Origin: an uncultured Treponema sp.
Lineage (GTDB): Bacteria > Spirochaetota > Spirochaetia > Treponematales > Treponemataceae
Length of the DNA stretch: 11,450 nt
Assembly: GCA_905236315.1 (NCBI GenBank)
Contig: CAJOPO010000233.1
Span: 1 to 11,450, forward strand
Direction of reading: 5' to 3'
Part shown: piece by piece, positions 5,238 to 11,450 of the stretch
Layout: the number at the start of each line of letters is the position of its first letter
Numbering within the stretch: position 1 is the first letter of the stretch
Made by a program: the position numbers and the translations under genes
Notes under the pieces: model-generated
What the model was told of the DNA's origin: nothing
Seen by the model: only the letters and a program-made list of their open reading frames with translations
Databases searched by the model: none

Positions 5238-7332
5238 ACTTTTGCTCTGCCTTGCGTTTTTCTTTGTAATTCTTAATTAATTCGTCTGCAACATTGTTAG
5301 GAACTTTGCCATATTTTTCAAATTCCATAGTGAATTCGGCTTTTCCTTGTGTTGAAGAACGAAGAATTGTAGAGAATCCAAACATTTCGGAAAGAGGAAC
5401 TTCTGCATTTACTGTAGAAGTATTATTTTCATCAGTTGAATCAATAATAACACCACGTCTCTGGTTTATTAGACCAAACATATTTCCTTGAAATTCTGTA
5501 GGACCTGAAATCTGAACTTTCATAATAGGTTCAAGAATTACAGGTTTTGCTTTTTCGTATCCTTCGCGGAAAGCACCAATAGCAGCAGTTTGGAATGCTA
5601 TATCAGAAGAGTCTACTGGGTGATACTGACCATCGTTTATTGTACACTTTACGCCAACTACAGGTGCTCCAATAAGAGAACCTTTTTCCATAGCACGCTT
5701 AAAGCCCTTATCGCAAGATGGTATGTATTCATTAGGAATTGCACCACCTTTTATGCTATCTACAAATTCGTAGTCTTTGCCTTCTAGTGGCTCCATAAAA
5801 CCAGCTACACGACCATACTGACCAGAACCACCAGTCTGCTTTTTATGAGTAAAGTTAAAGTCTGCTCTCTGAGTAATGGATTCGCGGTAAGCTACTTCTG
5901 GTTCACTAACTACAACTTCGCATTTATATTCACGCTTCATACGTTCTACATAAACTGCAAGGTGTAACTCACCCATACCCTTAATAATTGTCTGATTACT
6001 TTCTGGGTCAACATAAGTTTGGAAAGTTGGGTCTTCTTTTGTAAAGCGGTTTAATGCCTTTGCCATGTTTGCAGCATCAGTTTTATTCTTTGGCGTAATA
6101 GCTTCAGAAATAACAGGATTTGGAACAAACATAGAAGTCATAGCGTAGTTCAATCCACCACCGCAGAATGTATCGCCAGAAGCACAGTCTACACCAAACA
6201 ATGCGATAATGTCGCCAGGCATACCTTCGTTTATATCTTCCATTGCAGCAGCGTTCATACGAACAATGCGCCCAACCTTAAATTTCTTTTGTGCACGTGT
6301 ATTAAAGAGTTCATCACCCTTTACAATCTTGCCTTGATAAATACGTACATAAGTGAGCTGACCATACTGACCGTCATCAAGCTTAAATGCTAAGGCTACA
6401 CAAGGCTTATCAGCTACGTTAAACAATTCAACCTGTGCTTCATTATTGTCGCGGTCAAGACCAAAGTTTCTAACTTCTGTTGGGTTAGGCAAGTAGCGTT
6501 CAACACCATCTAATAATGGCTGAATACCCTTGTTCATGTGTGCTGAACCACAGAATACAGCAACAAACTGTTCACTTAAAGTGCCTTTGCGAATTGCAGC
6601 AATAACTTTGTTTTGGTCTACATTGTCATAACCGTTTTCCATAATGTCTTCCATTAAGGAATCATCAAACATAGACGCTGCATCAAGCAATTCTTCTCTC
6701 TTCTGCTTTGCTTGCTCTACAAGTTCTGCTGGAACCTCTGCAACACGTACGTCTTCACCGTCATGACCTTCAAAATAATAAGCCTTCATTGCAATAAGGT
6801 CTACAACGCCTTGCAATTTATCTTCAAGACCAATTGGTAATTCTACCATATATGCGTTTAAACCAAGTTTTTCACGCAACTGGCTACATACTCTTAAAGG
6901 ATTTGCTCCTTGTCTATCGCATTTGTTTACAAATGCAATGCGGGGAACATGATAACGTTTTAGCTGGCGGTCTACTGTTATTGACTGAGACTGAACGCCT
7001 GCAACAGCGCATAGAACAAGAATTGCGCCATCAAGAACACGCAAAGAGCGTTCTACTTCTACAGTAAAGTCTACGTGACCTGGTGTGTCAATAAGATTGA
7101 TCGTGATGTCTTTCCAGTTTACCTGTGTTGCAGCTGATTGAATGGTTATGCCGCGTTCGCGTTCCAAATCCATTGAATCCATTACTGCACCAACGCCGTC
7201 TTTTCCATGTACTTCATGAATCTGGTGAATTTTGTTGCAGTAGAACAGAATGCGTTCTGACAGCGTCGTCTTGCCGGAGTCAATGTGGGCGCTGATACCG
7301 ATATTACGAACTTTTGTAATATCAAAGCTCAT
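5236..7332 (-). CDS. fusA: Elongation factor G (spdEFG1/mitochondrial EFG1-like)
   Basis: A ribosomal translocase GTPase that moves tRNAs and mRNA after peptide transfer; cytoplasmic. The 698 residues match the family's full length. G-domain motifs are G1 AHIDSGKT (15-22), G2 RGITI (60-64), G3 DTPGH (82-86), G4 NKCD (136-139) and G5 GSAH (262-265). Domain II follows (about 300-400), then domains III-V, with domain IV motif [13 protein letters not shown] and the C-terminal segment [22 protein letters not shown]. Ser in AHIDSGKT and the block [12 protein letters not shown]...[11 protein letters not shown] are typical of the spdEFG1/mitochondrial EFG1 clade rather than of enterobacterial EF-G (AHIDAGKT). 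In that clade EF-G1 is the translocase and a second paralogue serves recycling, so another EF-G gene should lie elsewhere in the genome. GAGG precedes the ATG by about 9 nt and a good promoter lies at 7404-7432. It is read with the downstream ATPase. Confidence 0.96.
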   Translation of the reverse strand: MSFDITKVRNIGISAHIDSGKTTLSERILFYCNKIHQIHEVHGKDGVGAVMDSMDLERERGITIQSAATQVNWKDITINLIDTPGHVDFTVEVERSLRVLDGAILVLCAVAGVQSQSITVDRQLKRYHVPRIAFVNKCDRQGANPLRVCSQLREKLGLNAYMVELPIGLEDKLQGVVDLIAMKAYYFEGHDGEDVRVAEVPAELVEQAKQKREELLDAASMFDDSLMEDIMENGYDNVDQNKVIAAIRKGTLSEQFVAVFCGSAHMNKGIQPLLDGVERYLPNPTEVRNFGLDRDNNEAQVELFNVADKPCVALAFKLDDGQYGQLTYVRIYQGKIVKGDELFNTRAQKKFKVGRIVRMNAAAMEDINEGMPGDIIALFGVDCASGDTFCGGGLNYAMTSMFVPNPVISEAITPKNKTDAANMAKALNRFTKEDPTFQTYVDPESNQTIIKGMGELHLAVYVERMKREYKCEVVVSEPEVAYRESITQRADFNFTHKKQTGGSGQYGRVAGFMEPLEGKDYEFVDSIKGGAIPNEYIPSCDKGFKRAMEKGSLIGAPVVGVKCTINDGQYHPVDSSDIAFQTAAIGAFREGYEKAKPVILEPIMKVQISGPTEFQGNMFGLINQRRGVIIDSTDENNTSTVNAEVPLSEMFGFSTILRSSTQGKAEFTMEFEKYGKVPNNVADELIKNYKEKRKAEQK

Positions 7333-7403
7333 ATTGTGTACCTCACTAAAAAAATTCTTTAAATATCCTTGCAGGAAAACCTATTCCCACTTATAGTCGA
7401 ATT

Positions 7404-7432
7404 ATTATAATAGAAAGAATTAGGAAATTCAA
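7404..7432 (-). promoter_or_regulatory. Sigma70-type promoter of fusA
   Basis: On the minus strand TTGAAT (7432-7427), a 17-nt spacer and a perfect TATAAT (7409-7404). The expected start near 7397 gives a leader of about 65 nt before the fusA ATG. It is the best promoter match in the window and fits a highly expressed translation gene; it also makes fusA independent of the upstream outer-membrane gene. Confidence 0.75.
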
Positions 7433-7460
7433 TAGAAATTATCAAAATCAATAAAATTTT

Positions 7461-7478
7461 CTACTAATAGATTAGTGG
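7461..7478. repeat. Inverted repeat between the outer-membrane gene and fusA
   Basis: ACTAAT-AG-ATTAGT (7463-7476) with one G-U and one C-G pair outside gives a stem of about 7-8 bp. On the minus strand it lies 32 nt beyond the stop of the outer-membrane gene and is followed by GAAAATTTT rather than a clean U-run, so it would be a weak terminator. It is just upstream of the fusA -35 and might instead be an operator. The same stretch holds an AAGGAGG (7489-7483, minus) that is not followed by any start codon. Confidence 0.4.
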
Positions 7479-7509
7479 AAATCCTCCTTTTTGCTTAGGT
7501 TTAATACAT

Positions 7510-9009
7510 CTAAAATTCAAATTGTGCATAGAAACTACCATTTATATTTATAAAATGGGTCTTATAACGAAAAGAAAAACCAGTTGCTAATTTTACATCC
7601 AAATCCTTTTCTTTATTTTGCGTAAAGGTTTCTTTTACATTTATTGTATAAAAAACATTTTTATGTATGTTCAGATTTTCTTTTAGTGTAAATATGTTTT
7701 TTGTATCATAGAATTTTGCGTTTGCACTAAATCCCATGCTAAAATTCTTTGTATTATAAATGTATGAACTATAAACACTTGGCACAAATTCTTTTGAGTA
7801 ATCATTATAAGAAGTTGAAAAAGATGAGCTAAATCTATGCTTTTTATTACTAATGCAAGAACTTAGACTACAAAAATATTTGTTGTAATCAAGATTGTTG
7901 TTTTTATTTCTGCACCAGTCTTCTTGTGCAAAAAGTCCTATTTGTAAATTCATAAAGGCTATTTTGGTTTTATATTGGGGATTTATATTTACTTGCATAT
8001 AAGGTGCAAGCATACTTCCGCTTGAGGTAATTGTGTCTTTATCTGAAAGAAATAAACTTGTGTTAAAAACGAAATGTTTAAAAGAAAAACCATTATTTAT
8101 TTGTGTGCATAAATTAAATGAACCAAATGGATTTTGGTAAATAAAACCTTTTGTGTTATTTTTATAATGCGTAGAAGTAAAGCTAAACTCTGCACAGCAC
8201 GCGGCGTAATCCTTTTTTATATATGGTCGTGTTTTTGTAAACCAATAATTACAATTAAAATCCTTACCATGCTGAAATAAACCACCTGTAAGTCCTATAT
8301 TTATGGTAGAAAGATTTTGAATTATAAATGTTTTATACATACTAGCAAAAATATTTTTGTCTTCGGTGTATGCAAATTGTATAGAAGGAAGATATGCACA
8401 GGGACCCGGCTTTGAATTTTGTGTAAAAAATGAGCCACCAATCGGAGTGATATTTTCTATACTAAGGCAGACTGAAAGCGGTTTTTTATTATAAGAAAAG
8501 CCTTGAAATGATGGCGATATTCCGCTTGAATTATTATAAAACTTTGCTAGAGCTGAATGGTGCTTTAATACTGGGTTACTTAATTGCGTAATACTTGACT
8601 TGTAATTTATATTTCCTGCCATTAGTTTAAGTTTTAGCGGTAAAAGATTGCAAACTGTGCCATTTGTATGCACTGAAAAACCAAAAGAGTTTTTATCAAA
8701 AGTATTACTATAAATATCAGTTGCGTAAAAAGCATCGAGAAAAGCACTCTTTAGTCGTATCTCAGAGCGAATATTTACACAATCTTTTATTTGCTCAGTG
8801 AAATCTTCATTTTGCTCGTCTTTATCGATATATTTTACGTTTGTATATAAATCTATTTTTACAGTCTGTGCCTCAGTTTTCTTTTTTTCAGCTTTTAAGT
8901 GCGGGGTGAATATTGAAGAAAATAAAGTCAGTGTAAAAAATATGAAGAGATTTCTTTGCCAACTAAACTTTTTTACCAATGCTAATAATGATGAAATTAA
9001 GTTTTTCAT
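7510..9009 (-). CDS. Predicted outer-membrane beta-barrel protein, lineage-specific
   Basis: A 499-residue exported protein of unknown function. Residues 1-19 form a long basic n-region, 20-36 a hydrophobic core (LFIFFTLTLF), and cleavage is likely after LKA at 40. The mature part is rich in Asn, Ser, Phe, Tyr and Lys, with alternating polar/aromatic strands such as FGFSVHTNGTV, FRYKTHFININGSFYAQFEF, and a terminal phenylalanine, as in barrel proteins recognised by BamA. No enzymatic motif is seen. Unusually it has 11 cysteines in the mature part, including a CC pair (YAACCAEF) and CSLSSC. The gene is more A/T-rich than fusA beside it. The ribosome binding site is poor (AAAG just before ATG); no other in-frame ATG would keep the signal peptide. 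It is probably transcribed from the divergent region 9020-9100. Porin, adhesin or transporter roles are all possible. Confidence 0.7.
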   Translation of the reverse strand: MKNLISSLLALVKKFSWQRNLFIFFTLTLFSSIFTPHLKAEKKKTEAQTVKIDLYTNVKYIDKDEQNEDFTEQIKDCVNIRSEIRLKSAFLDAFYATDIYSNTFDKNSFGFSVHTNGTVCNLLPLKLKLMAGNINYKSSITQLSNPVLKHHSALAKFYNNSSGISPSFQGFSYNKKPLSVCLSIENITPIGGSFFTQNSKPGPCAYLPSIQFAYTEDKNIFASMYKTFIIQNLSTINIGLTGGLFQHGKDFNCNYWFTKTRPYIKKDYAACCAEFSFTSTHYKNNTKGFIYQNPFGSFNLCTQINNGFSFKHFVFNTSLFLSDKDTITSSGSMLAPYMQVNINPQYKTKIAFMNLQIGLFAQEDWCRNKNNNLDYNKYFCSLSSCISNKKHRFSSSFSTSYNDYSKEFVPSVYSSYIYNTKNFSMGFSANAKFYDTKNIFTLKENLNIHKNVFYTINVKETFTQNKEKDLDVKLATGFSFRYKTHFININGSFYAQFEF

Positions 9010-9030
9010 ATCTTTATAGATAGAAGACTT

Positions 9031-9047
9031 TTGGTAAAAATTACCAA
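9031..9047. promoter_or_regulatory. Perfect inverted repeat in the divergent control region
   Basis: TTGGTAA-AAA-TTACCAA has 7-bp arms and a 3-bp centre. It lies 22 nt upstream of the start codon of the outer-membrane gene and would be in its leader. On the + strand its right arm forms the -35 of a promoter candidate (9041-9069). Size and symmetry suit a dimeric repressor; the A/T-rich stem followed by T6 on + is a much weaker terminator than the others here. Confidence 0.5.
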
Positions 9048-9069
9048 TTTTTTCTAAAAAAACTATAAA
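9041..9069 (+). promoter_or_regulatory. Candidate + strand promoter, overlapping a minus-strand -10
   Basis: TTACCA (9041-9046), a 17-nt spacer and TATAAA (9064-9069) match the consensus 4/6 and 5/6. On the minus strand TATAGT (9067-9062) overlaps the same bases and could be the -10 for the outer-membrane gene, though with a poor -35. Transcription from the + element would start near 9076 and run toward the hairpin at 9135 and the helicase gene. Confidence 0.35.
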
Positions 9070-9134
9070 TTATGCTTGTAATTCATTAAATAAACCATTA
9101 AACTACTCAAAGTTTTTATTGCATGTCAGTCTAA

Positions 9135-9169
9135 AGCCGCTCTTGTATAAAACAGTGGCTCTTTTCTTT
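9135..9169 (+). terminator. Terminator-like hairpin upstream of the helicase gene
   Basis: AGCCGCT (9135-9141) pairs with AGTGGCT (9154-9160) with one G-U, a 12-nt loop, then CTTTTCTTT. The stem resembles the clear terminator at 112-142 (GCCACT/AGTGGC). No + strand gene precedes it in the window, so it may end a short RNA from 9076 or attenuate the helicase transcript. An alternative pairing CTAAAG (9131-9136) / CTTTAG (9166-9171) would enlarge the stem with a bulge. Confidence 0.45.
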
Positions 9170-9207
9170 AGCTCCATTATTAATTATGCGGTACAGGCTT
9201 TCATGTT

Positions 9208-9256
9208 TAGGCATTAAAGGGGTCTATTCTATACGATAAAATTATTTTAATGCCTA
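9208..9256. repeat. 11-bp inverted repeat in the helicase leader
   Basis: TAGGCATTAAA (9208-9218) and TTTAATGCCTA (9246-9256) are perfect reverse complements separated by 27 bp. It lies 41-89 bp upstream of the helicase ATG. It could fold in the 5' untranslated region or be a pair of operator half-sites; the intervening sequence contains promoter-like TATACGATAAAAT (9230-9242), so the right arm may be transcribed and the left not. Confidence 0.6.
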
Positions 9257-9296
9257 CAGTATGCAAAATCACAGGAATAATATGGGGTAAAATATT

Positions 9297-11360
9297 ATGG
9301 AAGAAGAACTACTCACTCAAAACGAAGGGCAAACTATGCCCGAAGAACTTTCTGCTTCTGAATCTGAAGAAGATGATAGCATTTCATTTGAAGATTTAGG
9401 TCTTGATGAAGTTACTCTTGCCGCTATCGAAAAAAAGGGATTTAAAACACCTTCTCCAATACAAGTATTAGCAATTCCTAGATTGCTTAATGGGGAAGCA
9501 AATGTCATTGCTCGTGCACGCACAGGTACAGGTAAGACTGCAGCCTTTGGACTTCCCCTTGTTCAAACATTAAGAGAAGAAAGTAATCATGTTCGCGCTA
9601 TTATACTAGAACCTACTCGTGAACTTGCAATGCAAACTTGCACAGAGATGGAATCCTTTACTACAGGAAAATTCCCTCGTGCTGTAGTTGTCTATGGTGG
9701 TGCAGGCTATGGAGAGCAAGTGCGTTCTTTAAAGCGAGGTGCGGAAATAGTTGTTGGCACTCCAGGTCGTGTGCAAGATATGATAGACCGCGGTGCTTTA
9801 GATATAAGTCAAATAGATTACTTTATTCTTGATGAAGGCGATGAAATGCTAGATATGGGCTTCGTTGATGACATAGAAGCCATATTCTCTTGCGCAAATC
9901 CTAATAGTCGTGTGCTTTTGTTCAGTGCTACCATTCCTGCCCCCATTTTGAAAATTGCTGGTAAATTTATGGGAGATTATGAAATTGTAGAGGAAGAGGG
10001 GCATGAAGAAGAACCTCTTTTAATAGAACAAAAATACTGGATTGTGCGAGAATCAGAAAAAACAGAAGCTCTAGTTAGACTTATAGATATATCTCCAGAC
10101 TTTTATGGTCTTGTCTTTGTTCAAAAGAAAACTGACGCTGATGAAGTAAGTAAAGCTCTTGAGGAAAGGGGATATATGGTTGCCGCTTTGCACGGTGATA
10201 TTCCTCAAGCACAGCGAGAAAAAATCCTTGCTCGTTTTAGAGCTAAGAGAATACGTATATTGGTTGCAACTGATGTTGCCGCACGTGGTATAGATATTGG
10301 CGGTTTAACTCATGTTGTGAATTATGATTTACCCTTTGATGGTCCGACTTACGTTCATCGTATCGGTCGTACAGGAAGGGCAGGGGCAGCTGGCATGGCT
10401 GTTACTTTTGTGCGTCCAGAAGAATCTCGCCGTAAACTTTCTTATTTAAGAAATGCAATAAAGCGTTCTGCAAAAGGAGAAATGACAGAGGGTACTATTC
10501 CTTCTGTAGAGGAAGTTATAGAAGTTCGCAAAACTAGATTGTTTGGTGAAGTAAAAGAAAAATTAGGATTAAATCATATAGCAGAAACTCCAGAACCATC
10601 TTCTATAGAAGAAGAGAATCCTACCGAGCAAAAAGATGTTGCACTTGCAACTCCTCATTTGCGTAAAGGCGACCCCATATTTGATATTCTTGCAGAAGAA
10701 TTATGTACTGGGCAAGACCCTCAAGAAGTGGTTGCTTCCCTCTTAGCTGCAACTTATGGTAGAGAACTTAGCAAAAAGCGTTATGGTAAAATAAATGTGC
10801 AGCAAGGGAGGGGCTTTGGCCGTGATAAAGGTGGAAGAGGGGAGCGCGAAAGAAGAGGTCGCTTTAGAGATGTCTTTGTTGCAGATAATCAAGTGCGCTT
10901 GTTTGTTCAACTAGGCTGGAAAGATGGTTATAGTCCAAGACGCATTGCAGAGTTTTTTGGGGGATTGTTAAAAATACGAGAAAAAGATGTTGACGCTATT
11001 GATATGGCGGATAAATTCTGTTTACTTAGTTTGCCAAAAGACGCTGCTGAGAAAGCCTTGAGCCTTTCTCGTTCAGACCCTTCTATGCCACATGTACATG
11101 TGGACTCTAAATCTGTTTCTACAGGTGAATCTGTGAATGGACGTAATTTTTCTTCTAGTAGAGAACGCCAAAAGCGTAATAGAGAGGGAGATAAGTTCTT
11201 TTCTCAGAAAAGATTTAGAGATGATGATAGAGAATATCGACAGAAAAGCGGTAGGTCAAAGGGTGGCTCTAATGCGCGTCATGGGGTGCATACTGCAACT
11301 CAGCGTAATAGTTCAGGTATGGCTTCTTTGTATAAGAAAGGCTCTGCTTCTGAATATTAA
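9297..11360 (+). CDS. DEAD-box ATP-dependent RNA helicase with DbpA-type RNA-binding domain (DeaD/CsdA-like)
   Basis: An ATP-driven RNA unwinding enzyme, probably acting in ribosome assembly, cold adaptation or mRNA turnover in the cytoplasm. After an acidic N-terminus (1-30) it has the Q motif (FEDLGL 31-36 to Gln56), motif I ARTGTGKT (74-81), Ia PTRELA (106-111), GG (134-135), Ib TPGR (155-158), motif II DEGD (179-182), III SAT (210-212), V ATDVAARGID (324-333) and VI HRIGRTGR (354-361). A linker follows, then an RGG-like stretch (503-524), a DbpA-type RRM (about 525-603) and a basic, Arg/Ser/Gly-rich tail. At 687 residues it is as long as CsdA-type helicases. Motif II has Gly where DEAD has Ala; the catalytic Asp-Glu and final Asp are kept. 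GGGG precedes the ATG by about 9 nt. Exact orthology (deaD, csdA, cshA, dbpA) is not settled, so no symbol is given. Confidence 0.93.
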   Translation: MEEELLTQNEGQTMPEELSASESEEDDSISFEDLGLDEVTLAAIEKKGFKTPSPIQVLAIPRLLNGEANVIARARTGTGKTAAFGLPLVQTLREESNHVRAIILEPTRELAMQTCTEMESFTTGKFPRAVVVYGGAGYGEQVRSLKRGAEIVVGTPGRVQDMIDRGALDISQIDYFILDEGDEMLDMGFVDDIEAIFSCANPNSRVLLFSATIPAPILKIAGKFMGDYEIVEEEGHEEEPLLIEQKYWIVRESEKTEALVRLIDISPDFYGLVFVQKKTDADEVSKALEERGYMVAALHGDIPQAQREKILARFRAKRIRILVATDVAARGIDIGGLTHVVNYDLPFDGPTYVHRIGRTGRAGAAGMAVTFVRPEESRRKLSYLRNAIKRSAKGEMTEGTIPSVEEVIEVRKTRLFGEVKEKLGLNHIAETPEPSSIEEENPTEQKDVALATPHLRKGDPIFDILAEELCTGQDPQEVVASLLAATYGRELSKKRYGKINVQQGRGFGRDKGGRGERERRGRFRDVFVADNQVRLFVQLGWKDGYSPRRIAEFFGGLLKIREKDVDAIDMADKFCLLSLPKDAAEKALSLSRSDPSMPHVHVDSKSVSTGESVNGRNFSSSRERQKRNREGDKFFSQKRFRDDDREYRQKSGRSKGGSNARHGVHTATQRNSSGMASLYKKGSASEY

Positions 11361-11424
11361 AACAATATATTAGACTTGCTAGCAAATTTTGTTTCCGAAC
11401 AGGTTTATTATTTTTAGGGGGAAA

Positions 11425-11448
11425 GGACTGACGTGTACACGTCAGTCC
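11425..11448. repeat. Perfect 24-bp palindrome downstream of the helicase gene
   Basis: GGACTGACGTGT (11425-11436) is followed directly by its exact reverse complement ACACGTCAGTCC (11437-11448), 12-bp arms with no spacer. It lies 65 bp after the helicase stop, and the window ends 2 bp later. As RNA it would form a GC-rich hairpin with a small loop; if a T-run follows beyond base 11450 it is the helicase terminator, otherwise it is a protein-binding palindrome. A smaller palindrome TTGCTAGCAA occurs at 11376-11385. Confidence 0.75.
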
Positions 11449-11450
11449 CA

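Noticed and set aside
7483..7489. Orphan consensus Shine-Dalgarno (AAGGAGG, minus) after the outer-membrane gene
   Set aside because: No ATG, GTG or TTG lies at a usable distance; an ATT-started 17-codon frame exists but has no spacing and no recognisable product.
9048..9060. Terminator on the + strand from the 9031-9047 repeat plus T6
   Set aside because: The stem has only four G-C pairs, a 3-nt loop and no upstream + strand gene to end; an operator or leader fold is more plausible.
9282..9290. ATG at 9282 as the true start of the helicase gene
   Set aside because: It reads ATG GGG TAA and stops at once; it is also out of contact with the helicase frame because of that stop.
1..11450. Mobile element, prophage or defence island
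   Set aside because: No transposase, integrase, phage, toxin-antitoxin or nuclease gene is visible; the genes are mostly core metabolism, translation and envelope.

Overview
The window looks like chromosome of a low-GC, host-associated spirochaete, most likely a Treponema or close relative. The main evidence is the elongation factor G, whose G domain ([40 protein letters not shown]) is of the type shared by spirochaetes, planctomycetes, some delta-proteobacteria and mitochondria (spdEFG1/mtEFG1-like). A lineage-specific outer-membrane barrel and a DEAD-box/DbpA-type helicase fit this. The assignment is inference. No tRNA, rRNA, insertion sequence, phage gene, CRISPR array or classical defence system is visible.

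Layout. Bases 1-350 hold no gene I can support. They contain two hairpins without U-tracts, an intrinsic terminator for a + strand gene outside the window, five 22-bp tandem units that each carry or retain a short palindrome, and a weak promoter candidate. Bases 351-4005 (+) carry ilvB (acetolactate synthase large subunit), a short DtxR/MntR-type metal regulator and argH (argininosuccinate lyase). The last two overlap by 11 nt. A bidirectional terminator then faces a convergent minus-strand block. In transcription order that block is a beta-barrel-like outer-membrane protein (9009-7510), fusA (7332-5236, with a good sigma70-type promoter), a P-loop ATPase of unknown function (5225-4551, coupled to fusA by a Shine-Dalgarno overlapping its stop), a strong terminator, and a small cysteine-rich C_GCAxxG_C_C protein (4482-4069). 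Bases 9010-9296 are a divergent control region with an inverted repeat, overlapping promoter-like elements, a terminator-like hairpin and a second long inverted repeat. A DEAD-box RNA helicase with a DbpA-type RNA-binding domain (9297-11360, +) follows, and the window ends in a perfect 24-bp palindrome.

How the genes work together. ilvB and argH are amino-acid biosynthesis genes, but both stand apart from their usual partners: no ilvN/ilvH or other arg gene is present. The metal regulator co-encoded with argH suggests metal-responsive or merely shared expression. fusA plus the ATPase form a translation-linked operon, and the helicase is also an RNA/ribosome-associated function. Most of the window is core genome. 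The least explained parts are the ATPase, the cysteine-rich barrel, the 22-bp repeat array and the structured intergenic regions.
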